From: Herbidospora mongoliensis
GTDB taxonomy: Bacteria > Actinomycetota > Actinomycetes > Streptosporangiales > Streptosporangiaceae
Assembly: GCF_001570545.1 (NCBI RefSeq)
Contig: NZ_BBXD01000010.1
Span: 434,001 to 498,000, forward strand
Direction: 5' to 3'
DNA length: 64,000 nt
Below, piece after piece: positions 16,699 to 24,920 of the stretch (positions are counted from its first letter, which is position 1; each line of letters opens with the position of its first letter). The notes under the pieces were generated by a model that worked only from the letters and a program-made list of their open reading frames with translations, did not search any database and was not told the DNA's origin. The translations under genes were made by a program, and so were the position numbers.

Positions 16699-17067
16699 TC
16701 ATTCGCGTTCGACGATGGCGGCGATCTTCGCCGCCGTCTTCCTGCCCTCGATGCGCAGCAGCCCGAGGTTGGCGCCCGGCACGGCCAGCACGGTGAGGAC
16801 GAGTTTGGGACCCGCGGCGTAGTGGACGGTGAAGCCGCGGGTGGCGGAGATCAGGGTCTCCTCGAGGTCACCGATCCTGGTCAGGTCGGCCATCCGGCGG
16901 CTCATCGAGAGCACGGCCGAGGTGAGCGCCGCGGTCTGCTCGACGTTCCCGGCGATGTCGGCGGAGACGAGCATCCCGTCGACGGTGCAGGTGAGGACAC
17001 CCGTGATCTCAGACGTGCGGCCTCGGAGGAGCAGCATCTCCTCGTGAATTTCGCGGCGCAGATCCAT
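16699..17067 (-). CDS. Roadblock/LC7-like protein B
   Basis: 122 residues from ATG 17067, with GGAAGGGG just upstream. The segment GVLTCTVDGMLVSADIAGNVEQTAALTSAVL is the roadblock signature helix-strand seen in MglB/CvnB proteins; FTVHYAAGPKLVLTVLAVPGANLGLLRIEGR completes the sheet. It differs from proteins A and C and is closest in look to the CvnB type, yet no histidine kinase, DUF742 or GTPase gene of a conservon is present beside it. Confidence 0.85.
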   Translation of the reverse strand: MDLRREIHEEMLLLRGRTSEITGVLTCTVDGMLVSADIAGNVEQTAALTSAVLSMSRRMADLTRIGDLEETLISATRGFTVHYAAGPKLVLTVLAVPGANLGLLRIEGRKTAAKIAAIVERE

Positions 17068-17108
17068 GGGGATGCCCCTTCCGGCCCGTTTGAGCCACGG
17101 GCGCGTGA

Positions 17109-17954
17109 TCACTGGAATGCCTCCAGCGCGTTACGCAGCCTGATGAGCAGGTTCACGTCCGACGGATCCCCGCTGATCTCGGGAAAGGACGACTGCGCCC
17201 GCCGTCCGTTTCCGTTGGGAGGCTCGGGCCGTGGAGCCGATCCCGCGACTCTCTTCGGAAGTTCCAGGCGTTTCTCCGGAGGCGGCGGCTCCGGAGCCGC
17301 CGCCGGTGTCTCCAGCAGCCCCGCCGCGGCCATCTCGCGGACCGCGAGCAGCGTCGTGTACGCCGGCCGCCCGATCCGCTTGGCCAGCTCGATCGGCGTG
17401 GTGTCGGCGTCCGCGTTCAGCAGGATCTCCCACTGGAGCGCGGTCAGCATCACGTGATGTGCGCGGATGCGCCGCACCGGTACGACCGGGCGGCTGTCGA
17501 GTTCGGCCGATGGCCAGGCGCGGTCCAACCGGGCCCTCCTGCGATGACATTCCCGGAACAGGCCCGGCACGTCGAAGAACCATTGGATCCCCAGCCAGTG
17601 CCGGTCCCCCTCGCGGAACCTGGGCTTGGGTACGTTCGCGCCGAACAGGAAGAAGGAGGCGTCCAGGGTCGCTCCCAGGACGCAGAGTTGCAGTTCGCCC
17701 CGGCTGAGCACGCCCCGCCGGACGAGCATGTCGCCGCCGTCGGCGGTGGCCGCCGTGGTCTGGCGGGCCGTCTTCACCCCGTGGGAGGTGATCCGGCCGG
17801 AGACCGTGAGGAGTTCCTCCACGGTCGGGGTGCGGGCGCACTCCACGTAACAGACGCGCCCCTTGCTGAGATAGACGGTGCCGCTCCGGCCGGCTTTCAG
17901 GGCGCCGGTCGCCTTGCTCTCCGCCAGTTCGGAGAGCATGTCGTCGATCGGCAC
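17109..17954 (-). CDS. DUF4388 (PATAN)-like protein with winged-helix domain
   Basis: 281 residues. About residues 5-105 match the DUF4388/PATAN pattern: ATGALKAGRSGTVYLSKGRV, then VEELLTVSGRI, GGDMLVRRGVLSRGELQLCV and LDASFFLF. A second domain (about 170-220: MLTALQWEILLNADADTTPIELAKRIGRPAYTTLLAVREM is split here only for description) looks like a winged helix. The tail is Pro-rich. PATAN domains occur in bacterial signalling proteins linked to surface responses. It lies 3 bases after roadblock gene A and before gene B, so all four are one operon. Confidence 0.75.
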   Translation of the reverse strand: MPIDDMLSELAESKATGALKAGRSGTVYLSKGRVCYVECARTPTVEELLTVSGRITSHGVKTARQTTAATADGGDMLVRRGVLSRGELQLCVLGATLDASFFLFGANVPKPRFREGDRHWLGIQWFFDVPGLFRECHRRRARLDRAWPSAELDSRPVVPVRRIRAHHVMLTALQWEILLNADADTTPIELAKRIGRPAYTTLLAVREMAAAGLLETPAAAPEPPPPEKRLELPKRVAGSAPRPEPPNGNGRRAQSSFPEISGDPSDVNLLIRLRNALEAFQ

Positions 17955-17957
17955 CTG

Positions 17958-18329
17958 TCACGACGCGATCAGTTCGTGGGAGATGCTGTCGAGGCGCCGC
18001 CGCGCCAGGGCCAGGTTCGCCCTGTCTCGGTCGAGCCGCACACAGATCAGGATCGGGCCGTCCCACATCGTCTCCATCGGCTTGATGAGCTGGTAGCCGT
18101 GGTCGGTGGTGATGATCAGATCATCGATGCGGATCGTTCCATCAGGCGATGACAGGGCCAGTCCGTCGAGCGTGGCGCGGAAGGTCTCGCTGAGCCCGAT
18201 CGCCGACCGCTCCGGGTCGGGCAGGCCCTCCGTCGCGAGCGCGGTGCCACTGGTGTGGTCGACCAGTATGGCGCCGAGCGCTCCCGGGATGGCCATCGCC
18301 TCGGACAGGCAGTCCTCGATGCCGATCAC
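17958..18329 (-). CDS. Roadblock/LC7-like protein A
   Basis: 123 residues from GTG 18329, chosen because GAGGAG lies 6 bases upstream; a TTG at 18335 abuts the ribosome site and is unlikely. Features: AIPGALGAILVDHTSGTALA, IDDLIITTDHGYQLIKPM and VRLDRDRANLALARRRL, the same layout as protein C. First gene of the four-gene roadblock/DUF4388 operon. Confidence 0.8.
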   Translation of the reverse strand: MIGIEDCLSEAMAIPGALGAILVDHTSGTALATEGLPDPERSAIGLSETFRATLDGLALSSPDGTIRIDDLIITTDHGYQLIKPMETMWDGPILICVRLDRDRANLALARRRLDSISHELIAS

Positions 18330-18499
18330 CCGCAACTCCTCATCCGGTTACCCCCCGCCAAGTGGTGGGTCAAACCATAGAGAGACCGGAGATTCGCCCC
18401 ACGAATAAGCATGTGTCGGTTGGTTTCCTGACATAAATACTTAGTCAGTGGATGGAGGAATTTGCTACCCGGTGGAACCCGTGTTGCAAAATTGGTGAG
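18330..18499. promoter_or_regulatory. Divergent promoter region, roadblock operon / DUF523 gene
   Basis: About 170 bases without a gene between divergent starts. It is AT-richer than its surroundings and holds the inverted repeat CTGAC (18428-18432) / GTCAG (18444-18448) separated by an AT-rich 11-mer. I cannot assign definite -10/-35 boxes. Confidence 0.4.
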
Positions 18500-18985
18500 G
18501 TGGAACGAATTCTCGTGAGCGCCTGCCTGATGGGGCGCCGGGTGCGCTACGACGGCGGCGCCAAGACCAGCGACGACGCCGTCCTCGCAGGCTGGAAGGC
18601 CGAAGGACGGCTGGTGCCGTTCTGCCCCGAGGTCGAGGGCGGCCTGCCGGTGCCCCGCCCCCCGGCGGAGATCGAGGGCGGCGCCGGCGGCGCGGCGGTG
18701 CTCGCGGGGGCGGCCCGCATTCTCACTCCCGACGGCCGCGACGTCACGGCGCATTTCCTGGAAGGCGCGCGCCAGTGCCTCGCGGTGGCCCGCTCATTCG
18801 ACGTGCGGATCGCGATCCTCAAAGAGGGCAGCCCGTCGTGCGGGTCGCTGCGGATCTACGACGGCACCTTCCGGGGGCGCGTGCTGCCCGGCGAGGGCGT
18901 GACGGCCGCGCTGCTGGTCGCCAACGGGATCGAGGTCTTCGGCGAGGACCGCATCGCCGAGGCTGCTAGAGGTCTACTCCGATGA
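18500..18985 (+). CDS. DUF523 family protein (YbbK-like)
   Basis: 161 residues from GTG 18500, which gives the family's usual start (VERILVSACLMGRRVRYDGG). An ATG at 18452 would add 16 unconserved residues; neither start has a convincing ribosome site. Conserved DUF523 blocks are present: SACLMG, CPEVEGGLPVPR with its acidic EIE, and LKEGSPSCG. The conserved cysteines suggest metal or cluster binding, but the function of the family is not established. The 3' end overlaps the convergent DUF4032 gene by 20 bases. Confidence 0.85.
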   Translation: MERILVSACLMGRRVRYDGGAKTSDDAVLAGWKAEGRLVPFCPEVEGGLPVPRPPAEIEGGAGGAAVLAGAARILTPDGRDVTAHFLEGARQCLAVARSFDVRIAILKEGSPSCGSLRIYDGTFRGRVLPGEGVTAALLVANGIEVFGEDRIAEAARGLLR

Positions 18986-20180
18986 TCGCCTTCTCGTCCG
19001 GGCGGTGGACGAGCACGTTGTCGATGTAGCTGCGGACCGCCGCCTCCAGTCCGACGTCCTTGCCGGCCGCCTCGGACAGGAACCAGCGGTGTTCCAGCAC
19101 CTCGTGGAACAGTTCCGCGCGCTCCAGCTTGCGGTGCAGCTCCGACGGGATCGCCTTTATCACCGGCTGGTAGACCTCGGCGAGCCAGCGGTGGGCCACT
19201 ATCGCCTCGTCCTCGTGGCGCAGGCCGTGGGTGACGGTGAAGGAGTCGAGGTCGTTGAGCAGGCGGCGGGCCTGGTTCTCCTCGACGTCCAGGCCGGTCA
19301 GGCGCAGCAGGCGGCGCTGGTGGTGGCCGGCGTCGACGACCTTGGGACGCACGATCAGGCGGCCGGTGCCGGCCTTGCGGCGGACCATCATCTCGGCCAC
19401 GTCGAAGCCGAGGGTGTTGAGGCGGCGGATGCGCTGGTCGACCTTGTGCCAGTCGACCTCCTCGATGATCTCGTCGGAGTTGAGCTCGGTCCACAGGCGG
19501 TGGTAGCGCTCGACGATCTGCTCGGCGAACAGCAGCGGGTCGATCGACGGGTGCAGCAGGTCGCCGGCCTCGAGGTCGAGCAGTTCGCCGTAGATGTTGA
19601 TGTGGGCGACCTCGATGTCGTGGTGCCGCTGGCCCTCGCTGATCATCGGGTGCAGTTCGCCGGTCTCGGCGTCGACCAGGTAGGCGGCGAACGCGCCCGC
19701 GTCGCGGCGGAACAGGGTGTTGGACAGCGAGCAGTCGCCCCAGTAGAAGCCGGTCAGGTGCAGCCGGACCAGCAGCACGGCCAGCGCGTCGAGCAGCCGC
19801 TCCAGCGTCTCCGGGCGCAGGGTGCCCGACAGCACGGCCCGGTAGGGCAGCGAATATTGCAGGTGGGCGGTGATCAGGGCCGAGTCGAGGACCTCGCCGG
19901 TCTTGGACTCGCGGCCGGTCACCACGGCGACCGGTTCGACCGACGGGGTGTCGAGCCGGCTCAGGTCCCAGAGCAGGCGGTATTCGCGTTTGGCGTACCG
20001 CTCGCTGATCTCCTTGATCGCGTACACGGTGCCGTTGATGCGGGCGAACCGCACGACGTGGCGGGAGATGCCACGGGGGAGGGCGACCAGGCGGTGTTCG
20101 GGCCACTCTTCGAGCGGGATGTCCCAGGGGAGCCGGATGAGATCGGGATCCGTCGGGGCGCCGGTCATCTGCAGTGGCAC
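18966..20180 (-). CDS. DUF4032 domain protein with kinase-like N-terminus
   Basis: 404 residues from GTG 20180 (TAGGAG 8 bases upstream). Residues about 35-200 resemble an LPS-kinase-like fold: the strand YAIKEISERYAKREYRLL supplies a candidate ATP-binding Lys, LVRLHLTGFYWGDCSLSNTLF resembles a catalytic loop (D-C-S-L-S-N) and AYLVDAETGE a metal-binding Asp. The C-terminal half, with RRLNTLGFDVAEM and EHRWFLSEAAG, is the DUF4032 region typical of actinobacteria. Substrate unknown. Confidence 0.85.
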   Translation of the reverse strand: MPLQMTGAPTDPDLIRLPWDIPLEEWPEHRLVALPRGISRHVVRFARINGTVYAIKEISERYAKREYRLLWDLSRLDTPSVEPVAVVTGRESKTGEVLDSALITAHLQYSLPYRAVLSGTLRPETLERLLDALAVLLVRLHLTGFYWGDCSLSNTLFRRDAGAFAAYLVDAETGELHPMISEGQRHHDIEVAHINIYGELLDLEAGDLLHPSIDPLLFAEQIVERYHRLWTELNSDEIIEEVDWHKVDQRIRRLNTLGFDVAEMMVRRKAGTGRLIVRPKVVDAGHHQRRLLRLTGLDVEENQARRLLNDLDSFTVTHGLRHEDEAIVAHRWLAEVYQPVIKAIPSELHRKLERAELFHEVLEHRWFLSEAAGKDVGLEAAVRSYIDNVLVHRPDEKAIIGVDL

Positions 20181-20271
20181 CTGATTGCTCCTACTTTGGG
20201 GGGACCTATGCGATTAAGTGTCGCGGATGTCGTCCATTACTGGCGAGGCGGGTCGGAGGTAGGGTCGCCGC

Positions 20272-21849
20272 ATGACGCTGCTGGACGAGTTCGTCGACTG
20301 GTATCTGAAGGACAATCCGGTACGGGCGACGCTGCTCGGGGCCACCGGATTCGACCGCACCCTCGGCGATTTCAGCGAAGAGGGGTTCATCCGCCGGGAA
20401 CGCGCCACCGAGCTGTGGCTCGACCGGCTCTCCAACGCCGATCCCGGGCCTTCGCTCGACGACCGGATCGACCACGAACTCGCCCTCTCCCATCTGCACG
20501 GCGACGTGCTCCTCGCGCGCTGGCCTGAGTGGCGGCGGACGCCCGCGCCCTATCTCGACGCGATCTTCGCCTCCATGTTCACCCCGTTCCAGCAGCGGCT
20601 GTCGCCGGAGGCGGAACTCGTCGAGGCGGCCGTCGCGCGGCTGGCCGAGGTGCCCGGGGTGCTGGCGGCGTGCAAGGCCAACCTGGTGCCCGATCTCGCC
20701 GCCGAACTCCTCGTCACGCGGGGGCTGCAGCAGGCTCGTACAGGACGGAGGTTCCTGACCGAGACGCTGCCCGCGCAGGTGCGCGACCCCGCGCTGCGCA
20801 CCCGCCTGGCGGCGGCGGCCGAACCGGCCGCGACCGCCTTCGACGACCTGGTCGCCTTCCTCGACGGCTTCCGCGCGGGCGGCAGCTGGCGGATGGGCGA
20901 GGAGCTCTACTCGGGCCTGCTCCGGGAGCGCGAGATGCTCGGCTACGGCGCCGGCGAGCTCCACGCCAAGGGCGTCGCCGAGTGGGAGGCGCTCAACCAG
21001 CGGATGAACGAGGTGGCCGGCAAGCTCGGCTTCGACGCCTGGCGGCCCGCCATGGAGTCGCTGATGGACGACCACCCGCCCACCCTGGAAGCCATGCGGG
21101 CCGAATACGAGGCCGAGACCGAACGCGCCAGGCAGTATGTGCGCGCCCGCGACCTGGTCACCTTCCCGGCGGGCGAACACTGCCAGGTGCTCCCGTCGCC
21201 GGAGTTCCAGCGGCCGATCATCGCGGTGGCCAACTACCTGGCGCCGCCGCCGCTGAGCACCGCCCGCGAGGGCGTGTTCTTCGTTCCCTACACCCCCGAC
21301 GACTTCACCGAGGAGCAGATCCGGCAGCGGCTGCGCACCAACTCGCGCCCGCAGATGCCCTCGATCGCCGTCCACGAGGCCTACCCCGGCCACCACTGGC
21401 AGCTCGCCCACCTGGCCGAGAACAAGCGCCGGATCCGCAAGGTCTTCCGGACGCCCTACTTCGTCGAGGGCTGGGGCCTCTACGTCGAGAAACTCATGTG
21501 GGAGCAGGGCTACTACGACACGCCCGAGACCGAGCTGGCCCACCTCGACTGCCGCATCTGGCGGGCCGCCCGGATCGTCGTCGACACCGCCCTGCACTGC
21601 GAGGACATGTCGATCGAGGAGGCCGAGACCTACATGGCCACCAAGGCGTCGCTGTCGCCCGGCACCGCCAAGGGTGAGGTCAGCCGCTACTGCGCCTGGC
21701 CGACCCAGGCGCCGAGCTATCTGACCGGCGCGATCGAGATCGAGAAGATCCGGGCCGAGTACACCGGTGACCTGAAGAGTTTCCACGACCGCATCGCCGG
21801 AAGCGGCGGCCTACCCCTCGGGCTGGCCCGTAAAGCGGCCCTTGGCTGA
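20272..21849 (+). CDS. DUF885 family putative metallopeptidase
   Basis: 525 residues, with no signal peptide. The family's metal motif HEAYPGHH lies about residue 365, with a downstream glutamate-rich helix (VEGWGLYVEKLM) supplying the further metal ligand expected in this gluzincin-like group. The long helical N-terminal half and C-terminal PGTAKGEVSRYCAWPTQAPSY block are typical of DUF885. Likely a cytoplasmic peptidase; substrate not known. The ATG follows a GGAGGTAGGG stretch. Confidence 0.85.
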   Translation: MTLLDEFVDWYLKDNPVRATLLGATGFDRTLGDFSEEGFIRRERATELWLDRLSNADPGPSLDDRIDHELALSHLHGDVLLARWPEWRRTPAPYLDAIFASMFTPFQQRLSPEAELVEAAVARLAEVPGVLAACKANLVPDLAAELLVTRGLQQARTGRRFLTETLPAQVRDPALRTRLAAAAEPAATAFDDLVAFLDGFRAGGSWRMGEELYSGLLREREMLGYGAGELHAKGVAEWEALNQRMNEVAGKLGFDAWRPAMESLMDDHPPTLEAMRAEYEAETERARQYVRARDLVTFPAGEHCQVLPSPEFQRPIIAVANYLAPPPLSTAREGVFFVPYTPDDFTEEQIRQRLRTNSRPQMPSIAVHEAYPGHHWQLAHLAENKRRIRKVFRTPYFVEGWGLYVEKLMWEQGYYDTPETELAHLDCRIWRAARIVVDTALHCEDMSIEEAETYMATKASLSPGTAKGEVSRYCAWPTQAPSYLTGAIEIEKIRAEYTGDLKSFHDRIAGSGGLPLGLARKAALG

Positions 21850-21881
21850 ACTCGATAAAGCCCTGGCGCGTAATCTCCTGC

Positions 21882-23072
21882 GTGACAGCATCCGTAGACC
21901 TGGCGTTGCTGCGGAGCGACGCGCACAGTCCGTCCTACTTCGCCCTGCGGCGCGGCGCCGCAGGTGAGGACCTCGTCGACTTCTGCATCCCGTGCAACCC
22001 CTACTTCCCGACGACGGGGATGTTCGACGATCTGCGGGCGAACCTGGTCGACATGCTCAAGTACTACCCGAGCGACGCCGAGACGATCACGAAGGAGCTG
22101 TGCGACGCCCTCGACCTGAACCCGTCGACGATCGCCATGGGCAACGGCTCGACCGAGCTGATCACCTGGCTCGACCACCTCATGGTCCGCGAGAGCCTGG
22201 CCGTGCCGGTGCCCACCTTCGGCCGCTGGACCGACCAGCCGCTGGAGACCGGCAAACGGTGCGACATGTTCCCGCTGCTGGAGTCGCAGGGGTTCCGGCT
22301 GGACGTCGAGAACTACGTCCGGTTCATCCGGGAGCGCGGGTCGCGGGTGGCGGTGATCTGCAACCCGAACAACCCCGACGGCGGCTACCTGCCCCGCCAC
22401 GAGGTGATCCGGCTGCTCGACCGGCTGACCGACCTCGACCTGGTCGTGGTCGACGAGTCGTTCATCGAGTTCGTCGACTCCGAGCCGCTCGCCAGCGTCG
22501 CCGACGAGGCGGTGATCCGGCCCAACGTGGTGGTGCTGAAGAGCCTCGGCAAGAACTTCGGGCTGCACGGCGTCCGGTTCGGCTACCTGGTGGCCAATCC
22601 GCAGATCGCCGGTCTGGTCCGCCGCGTGCTGCCGAAGTGGAACCTCAACTCCTTCGCCGAGGTCGTGGTCTTCATGCTGAAGGCCCACATGAACGAATAC
22701 CGTCACAGCCTCCGGCTGGTCGCCCACGACCGCGAGATGATGATCCGGCAGCTCGCGTCCCTCACGGGGCTGAGGGTCTTCCCGTCGCAGGGCAACTTCG
22801 TGCTGTGCAAGCTCCCCGAGGGCCGCGACGGCCGGGAGCTGCGCGACTTCCTGATCCGCGAACACGGCGTCTACATCCGCGAGTGCGGCAACAAGCTCGG
22901 CTTCAACAGCCGCTTCCTGCGGCTGGTCGTGCGTCCCCACTCCGACGTGCAGCGGCTCCTCGCCGGCATGTACGCCTATCTCTGCGCCGACGAGGAACCA
23001 CGAAGAGGCCGGAGGCGGGCCCCGGAGATCGAGCCCGCCCCCATCTATCGACTGCCCGGCAGCCTGGCCTAG
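21882..23072 (+). CDS. PLP-dependent class I/II aminotransferase (HisC-like)
   Basis: 396 residues from GTG 21882. Fold type I aminotransferase: NGSTELITWLDHL binds the cofactor phosphate, CNPNNPDGGYLP is the conserved Asn segment, VVVDESFIEF the Asp that contacts the pyridine nitrogen, LKSLGKNFGLHGVRFGY the Schiff-base Lys and RFLRLVVRP the substrate carboxylate Arg. It resembles histidinol-phosphate aminotransferase and threonine-phosphate decarboxylase. No his or cob genes are adjacent, so the substrate is open. Converges with the beta-helix gene by 4 bases. Confidence 0.88.
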   Translation: MTASVDLALLRSDAHSPSYFALRRGAAGEDLVDFCIPCNPYFPTTGMFDDLRANLVDMLKYYPSDAETITKELCDALDLNPSTIAMGNGSTELITWLDHLMVRESLAVPVPTFGRWTDQPLETGKRCDMFPLLESQGFRLDVENYVRFIRERGSRVAVICNPNNPDGGYLPRHEVIRLLDRLTDLDLVVVDESFIEFVDSEPLASVADEAVIRPNVVVLKSLGKNFGLHGVRFGYLVANPQIAGLVRRVLPKWNLNSFAEVVVFMLKAHMNEYRHSLRLVAHDREMMIRQLASLTGLRVFPSQGNFVLCKLPEGRDGRELRDFLIREHGVYIRECGNKLGFNSRFLRLVVRPHSDVQRLLAGMYAYLCADEEPRRGRRRAPEIEPAPIYRLPGSLA

Positions 23073-23944
23073 TTCACGCAACCCTGGACGGTGTTCACGG
23101 GGGCGCAGTTGGTCGGGCTGTTGTCCCGGACGCCCGACCGGTGCAGCGTCACGACGCCGCCGGGCAGGACGACGACGCCGCCGCCGGCGAGGATGGACTT
23201 GTTGAGCCTGACCCAGGAGTTGTCGAGCGTGGTGATGCCGGCGCTGGCGATGCCGCCGCCGGCCTGGGTGGCCGACAGGTTGCCGTTGACGGCGGTGCGG
23301 ACGACCTTCGAGGTGCGGCCCGCGGCGGTGTAGATGCCGCCGCCGTGGTTGTTCAGCACGTTCCCGGCCACGGCGCTGTCGATGATGTGCAGGTCGCCGT
23401 TGTTGTAGATGCCTGCGCCGTTCCCGGTCAGGGTCAGGTTGGTGGTGAAGAGGGAGTTCCGGATCGTGGCCCGGCCGAGGTTGTAGAGCCCGCCGCCGCT
23501 GCCGGTGCTGGTCTGGTTGCCCGACACCGTGACGCGCCGCAGGTAGAGGTTGCCCTCGTTCCTGATGCCGGCGCCGTCGGTGGAGCCGAGCTGGCCGTTC
23601 AGGATGAACAGGTCCTCGACGGTGAGGTTGCCCGCAGGGCTCACTTCGAGGATGCGGAGCGCCACGGCCCCCGGGTCGCGCTTGATCGCGGTGTTGGCGG
23701 TGCCCTTCAGCGTGATCCGGCCGGTGATCAGCGGGAGCGCCGTGGTCAGGTTGTAGGAGCAGTTCGGCGCCAGCTTCAGGATCGCCGGGCTCAGGTTGGC
23801 GGTGGTGATGGCACTGGCCAGCGCGGGCGTCGAGCACGGCACGTGGATCGCCTGCGTCGTCGGGTGCGGCGAGGCCACCGCCGGCGCCTGCATGGCGGCG
23901 ACGGCTACTCCTGCGACGAGTGCGGCGTTGGCGAGCAATCCCAT
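23069..23944 (-). CDS. Secreted right-handed beta-helix (polymorphic repeat) protein
   Basis: 291 residues from ATG 23944, with GGGGG 6 bases upstream; an in-frame start at 23974 is less likely. A signal peptide ends near APAVASP. The rest is a series of repeats built around N.G.L...  and GGGIYN/GGGLYN/GGGIAS turns (for example STDGAGIRNEGNLYLRRVTV), the pattern of parallel beta-helix proteins and polymorphic outer/surface adhesin-like proteins. Paired cysteines near both ends (CSTPALA, NCSYN, NCAP, GCVN) may form disulfides. Probably extracellular; binding target unknown. Confidence 0.82.
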   Translation of the reverse strand: MGLLANAALVAGVAVAAMQAPAVASPHPTTQAIHVPCSTPALASAITTANLSPAILKLAPNCSYNLTTALPLITGRITLKGTANTAIKRDPGAVALRILEVSPAGNLTVEDLFILNGQLGSTDGAGIRNEGNLYLRRVTVSGNQTSTGSGGGLYNLGRATIRNSLFTTNLTLTGNGAGIYNNGDLHIIDSAVAGNVLNNHGGGIYTAAGRTSKVVRTAVNGNLSATQAGGGIASAGITTLDNSWVRLNKSILAGGGVVVLPGGVVTLHRSGVRDNSPTNCAPVNTVQGCVN

Positions 23945-24017
23945 GGTGTCCCCCTTGTGGCGAGAAATTCCCACGGGTCATTCGATCAAGGGAGTTAACC
24001 GGCAGGGCGCGCGACGA

Positions 24018-24647
24018 TCAGGCGTTTCCCGAACCCTTACTGGCCCTTTCGATCACCGCGACCAGTTCGTCCTCTGTGAGCACGCGCGGGGCGCCGACGC
24101 CGAGGGCCCGAACGTAGACCTCGCACAGCCACTCCAGCAGCCGGGTCGCCTCGAACGCCTCCTCCAGGGTGCGGCCGATCGACACGCTGCCGTGGTTGGC
24201 CATCAGTGCGGCCTGCCGTCCGTGCAGGGCCTCGACCACGTGGGCGGCGAGCTCGGGGGTGCCGTAGGTGGCGTACTCGGCGACCCGGACCGTGCCGCCG
24301 AGCAGCAGCGCGTTGTAGTGGATCGGCGGGAGCTCGGTCAGAGTGGAGGCGACCACGGTGCCGAACATGGCGTGGGTATGGACCACCGCCTGAGCTCCGG
24401 TGGCCTTGTAGAGGGCCAGGTGCATCGGGGTCTCCGACGAGGGCGCGCGGGCACCGGAGACGATCTCGCCGTGGAGGGTCAGGACCGGGCAGTCGTCGGG
24501 GGTCAGCGCGTCGAGGGCCACCCCGGAGGGGGTGACCGTGACCAGGGAGTCCCGGCGCACGCTGAGGTTCCCGGAGGTGCCGATCACCAGCCCGAGGGCG
24601 GCGGCGCGGTGGCCGTACCGGCACAACTCCTTCTGGAGCTCCATCAT
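24018..24647 (-). CDS. Class II aldolase/adducin family protein
   Basis: 209 residues from ATG 24647. Upstream in-frame starts at 24656, 24692 and 24701 exist, but a DasR-like palindrome at 24668-24683 and promoter-like boxes further upstream argue that translation starts below them. Family marks: GTSGNLSVR (phosphate site), SSETPMHLALY with the catalytic Glu, VVHTHAMFG with two zinc-binding His and LMANHGSVSIGRTLEEAF with the third. Related to L-fuculose-phosphate aldolase and ribulose-5-phosphate epimerase. Sharing a control region with the amino-sugar importer suggests a role in sugar catabolism (inference). Confidence 0.87.
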   Translation of the reverse strand: MMELQKELCRYGHRAAALGLVIGTSGNLSVRRDSLVTVTPSGVALDALTPDDCPVLTLHGEIVSGARAPSSETPMHLALYKATGAQAVVHTHAMFGTVVASTLTELPPIHYNALLLGGTVRVAEYATYGTPELAAHVVEALHGRQAALMANHGSVSIGRTLEEAFEATRLLEWLCEVYVRALGVGAPRVLTEDELVAVIERASKGSGNA

Positions 24648-24667
24648 GGCGATCACACTATCTGTCA

Positions 24668-24683
24668 GCCGGTCTATACCAGT
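24668..24683. promoter_or_regulatory. DasR-type (dre-like) operator before the aldolase gene
   Basis: The 16-mer GCCGGTCTATACCAGT matches 13 positions of the Streptomyces dre consensus (A-S-TGGTCTAGACCA-S-T, S being C or G). It lies 20-36 bases before the aldolase start, just downstream of promoter-like boxes TTGACA (minus strand, 24722-24727) and TCTTAT (24700-24705) spaced by 16 bases, a position suited to repression. Confidence 0.6.
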
Positions 24684-24811
24684 AGAGGCCATATAGGGCA
24701 TAAGATACGGTCAAGCTCGGCTGTCAAGAGGGGATCGTCCCATGTTTAATATCCCCCATAACATGACAAAAGGCTGCGATTGGCACACGTACCATCGCGG
24801 TCACGTCACAG

Positions 24812-24827
24812 GTTGGTCTAGACCGAC
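24812..24827. promoter_or_regulatory. DasR-type (dre-like) operator before ngcE
   Basis: The 10-bp perfect palindrome GGTCTAGACC lies at 24815-24824 in the context GTTGGTCTAGACCGAC, the core of the DasR-binding consensus. It is about 95 bases upstream of ngcE and about 165 upstream of the aldolase start. Confidence 0.65.
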
Positions 24828-24861
24828 CTCGACATCTTGACGATGCTCCGGCCTCGCTCGT

Positions 24862-24892
24862 ACGTTCACGAACGTTTAGGAAACTTTCCTAA
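24862..24892. promoter_or_regulatory. Two adjoining palindromes at the ngcE promoter
   Basis: ACGTTC-AC-GAACGT (24862-24875) directly abuts the perfect 17-bp palindrome TTAGGAAA-C-TTTCCTAA (24876-24892). A -35-like TTGACG at 24837-24842 and -10-like TACGTT at 24861-24866 (18-base spacer) place both palindromes at and just after the predicted transcription start, 28 bases before the ATG. The second resembles sugar-responsive ROK-type operators (inference). Confidence 0.55.
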
Positions 24893-24920
24893 TTGATCCC
24901 CCCGGCATCAGGAGAGTTGG

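Noticed and set aside
18960-20106. A 416-residue frame opposite and over the DUF4032 gene
   Set aside because: Arg/Pro-rich shadow frame; the DUF4032 protein in the other frame is clearly homologous to a known family.
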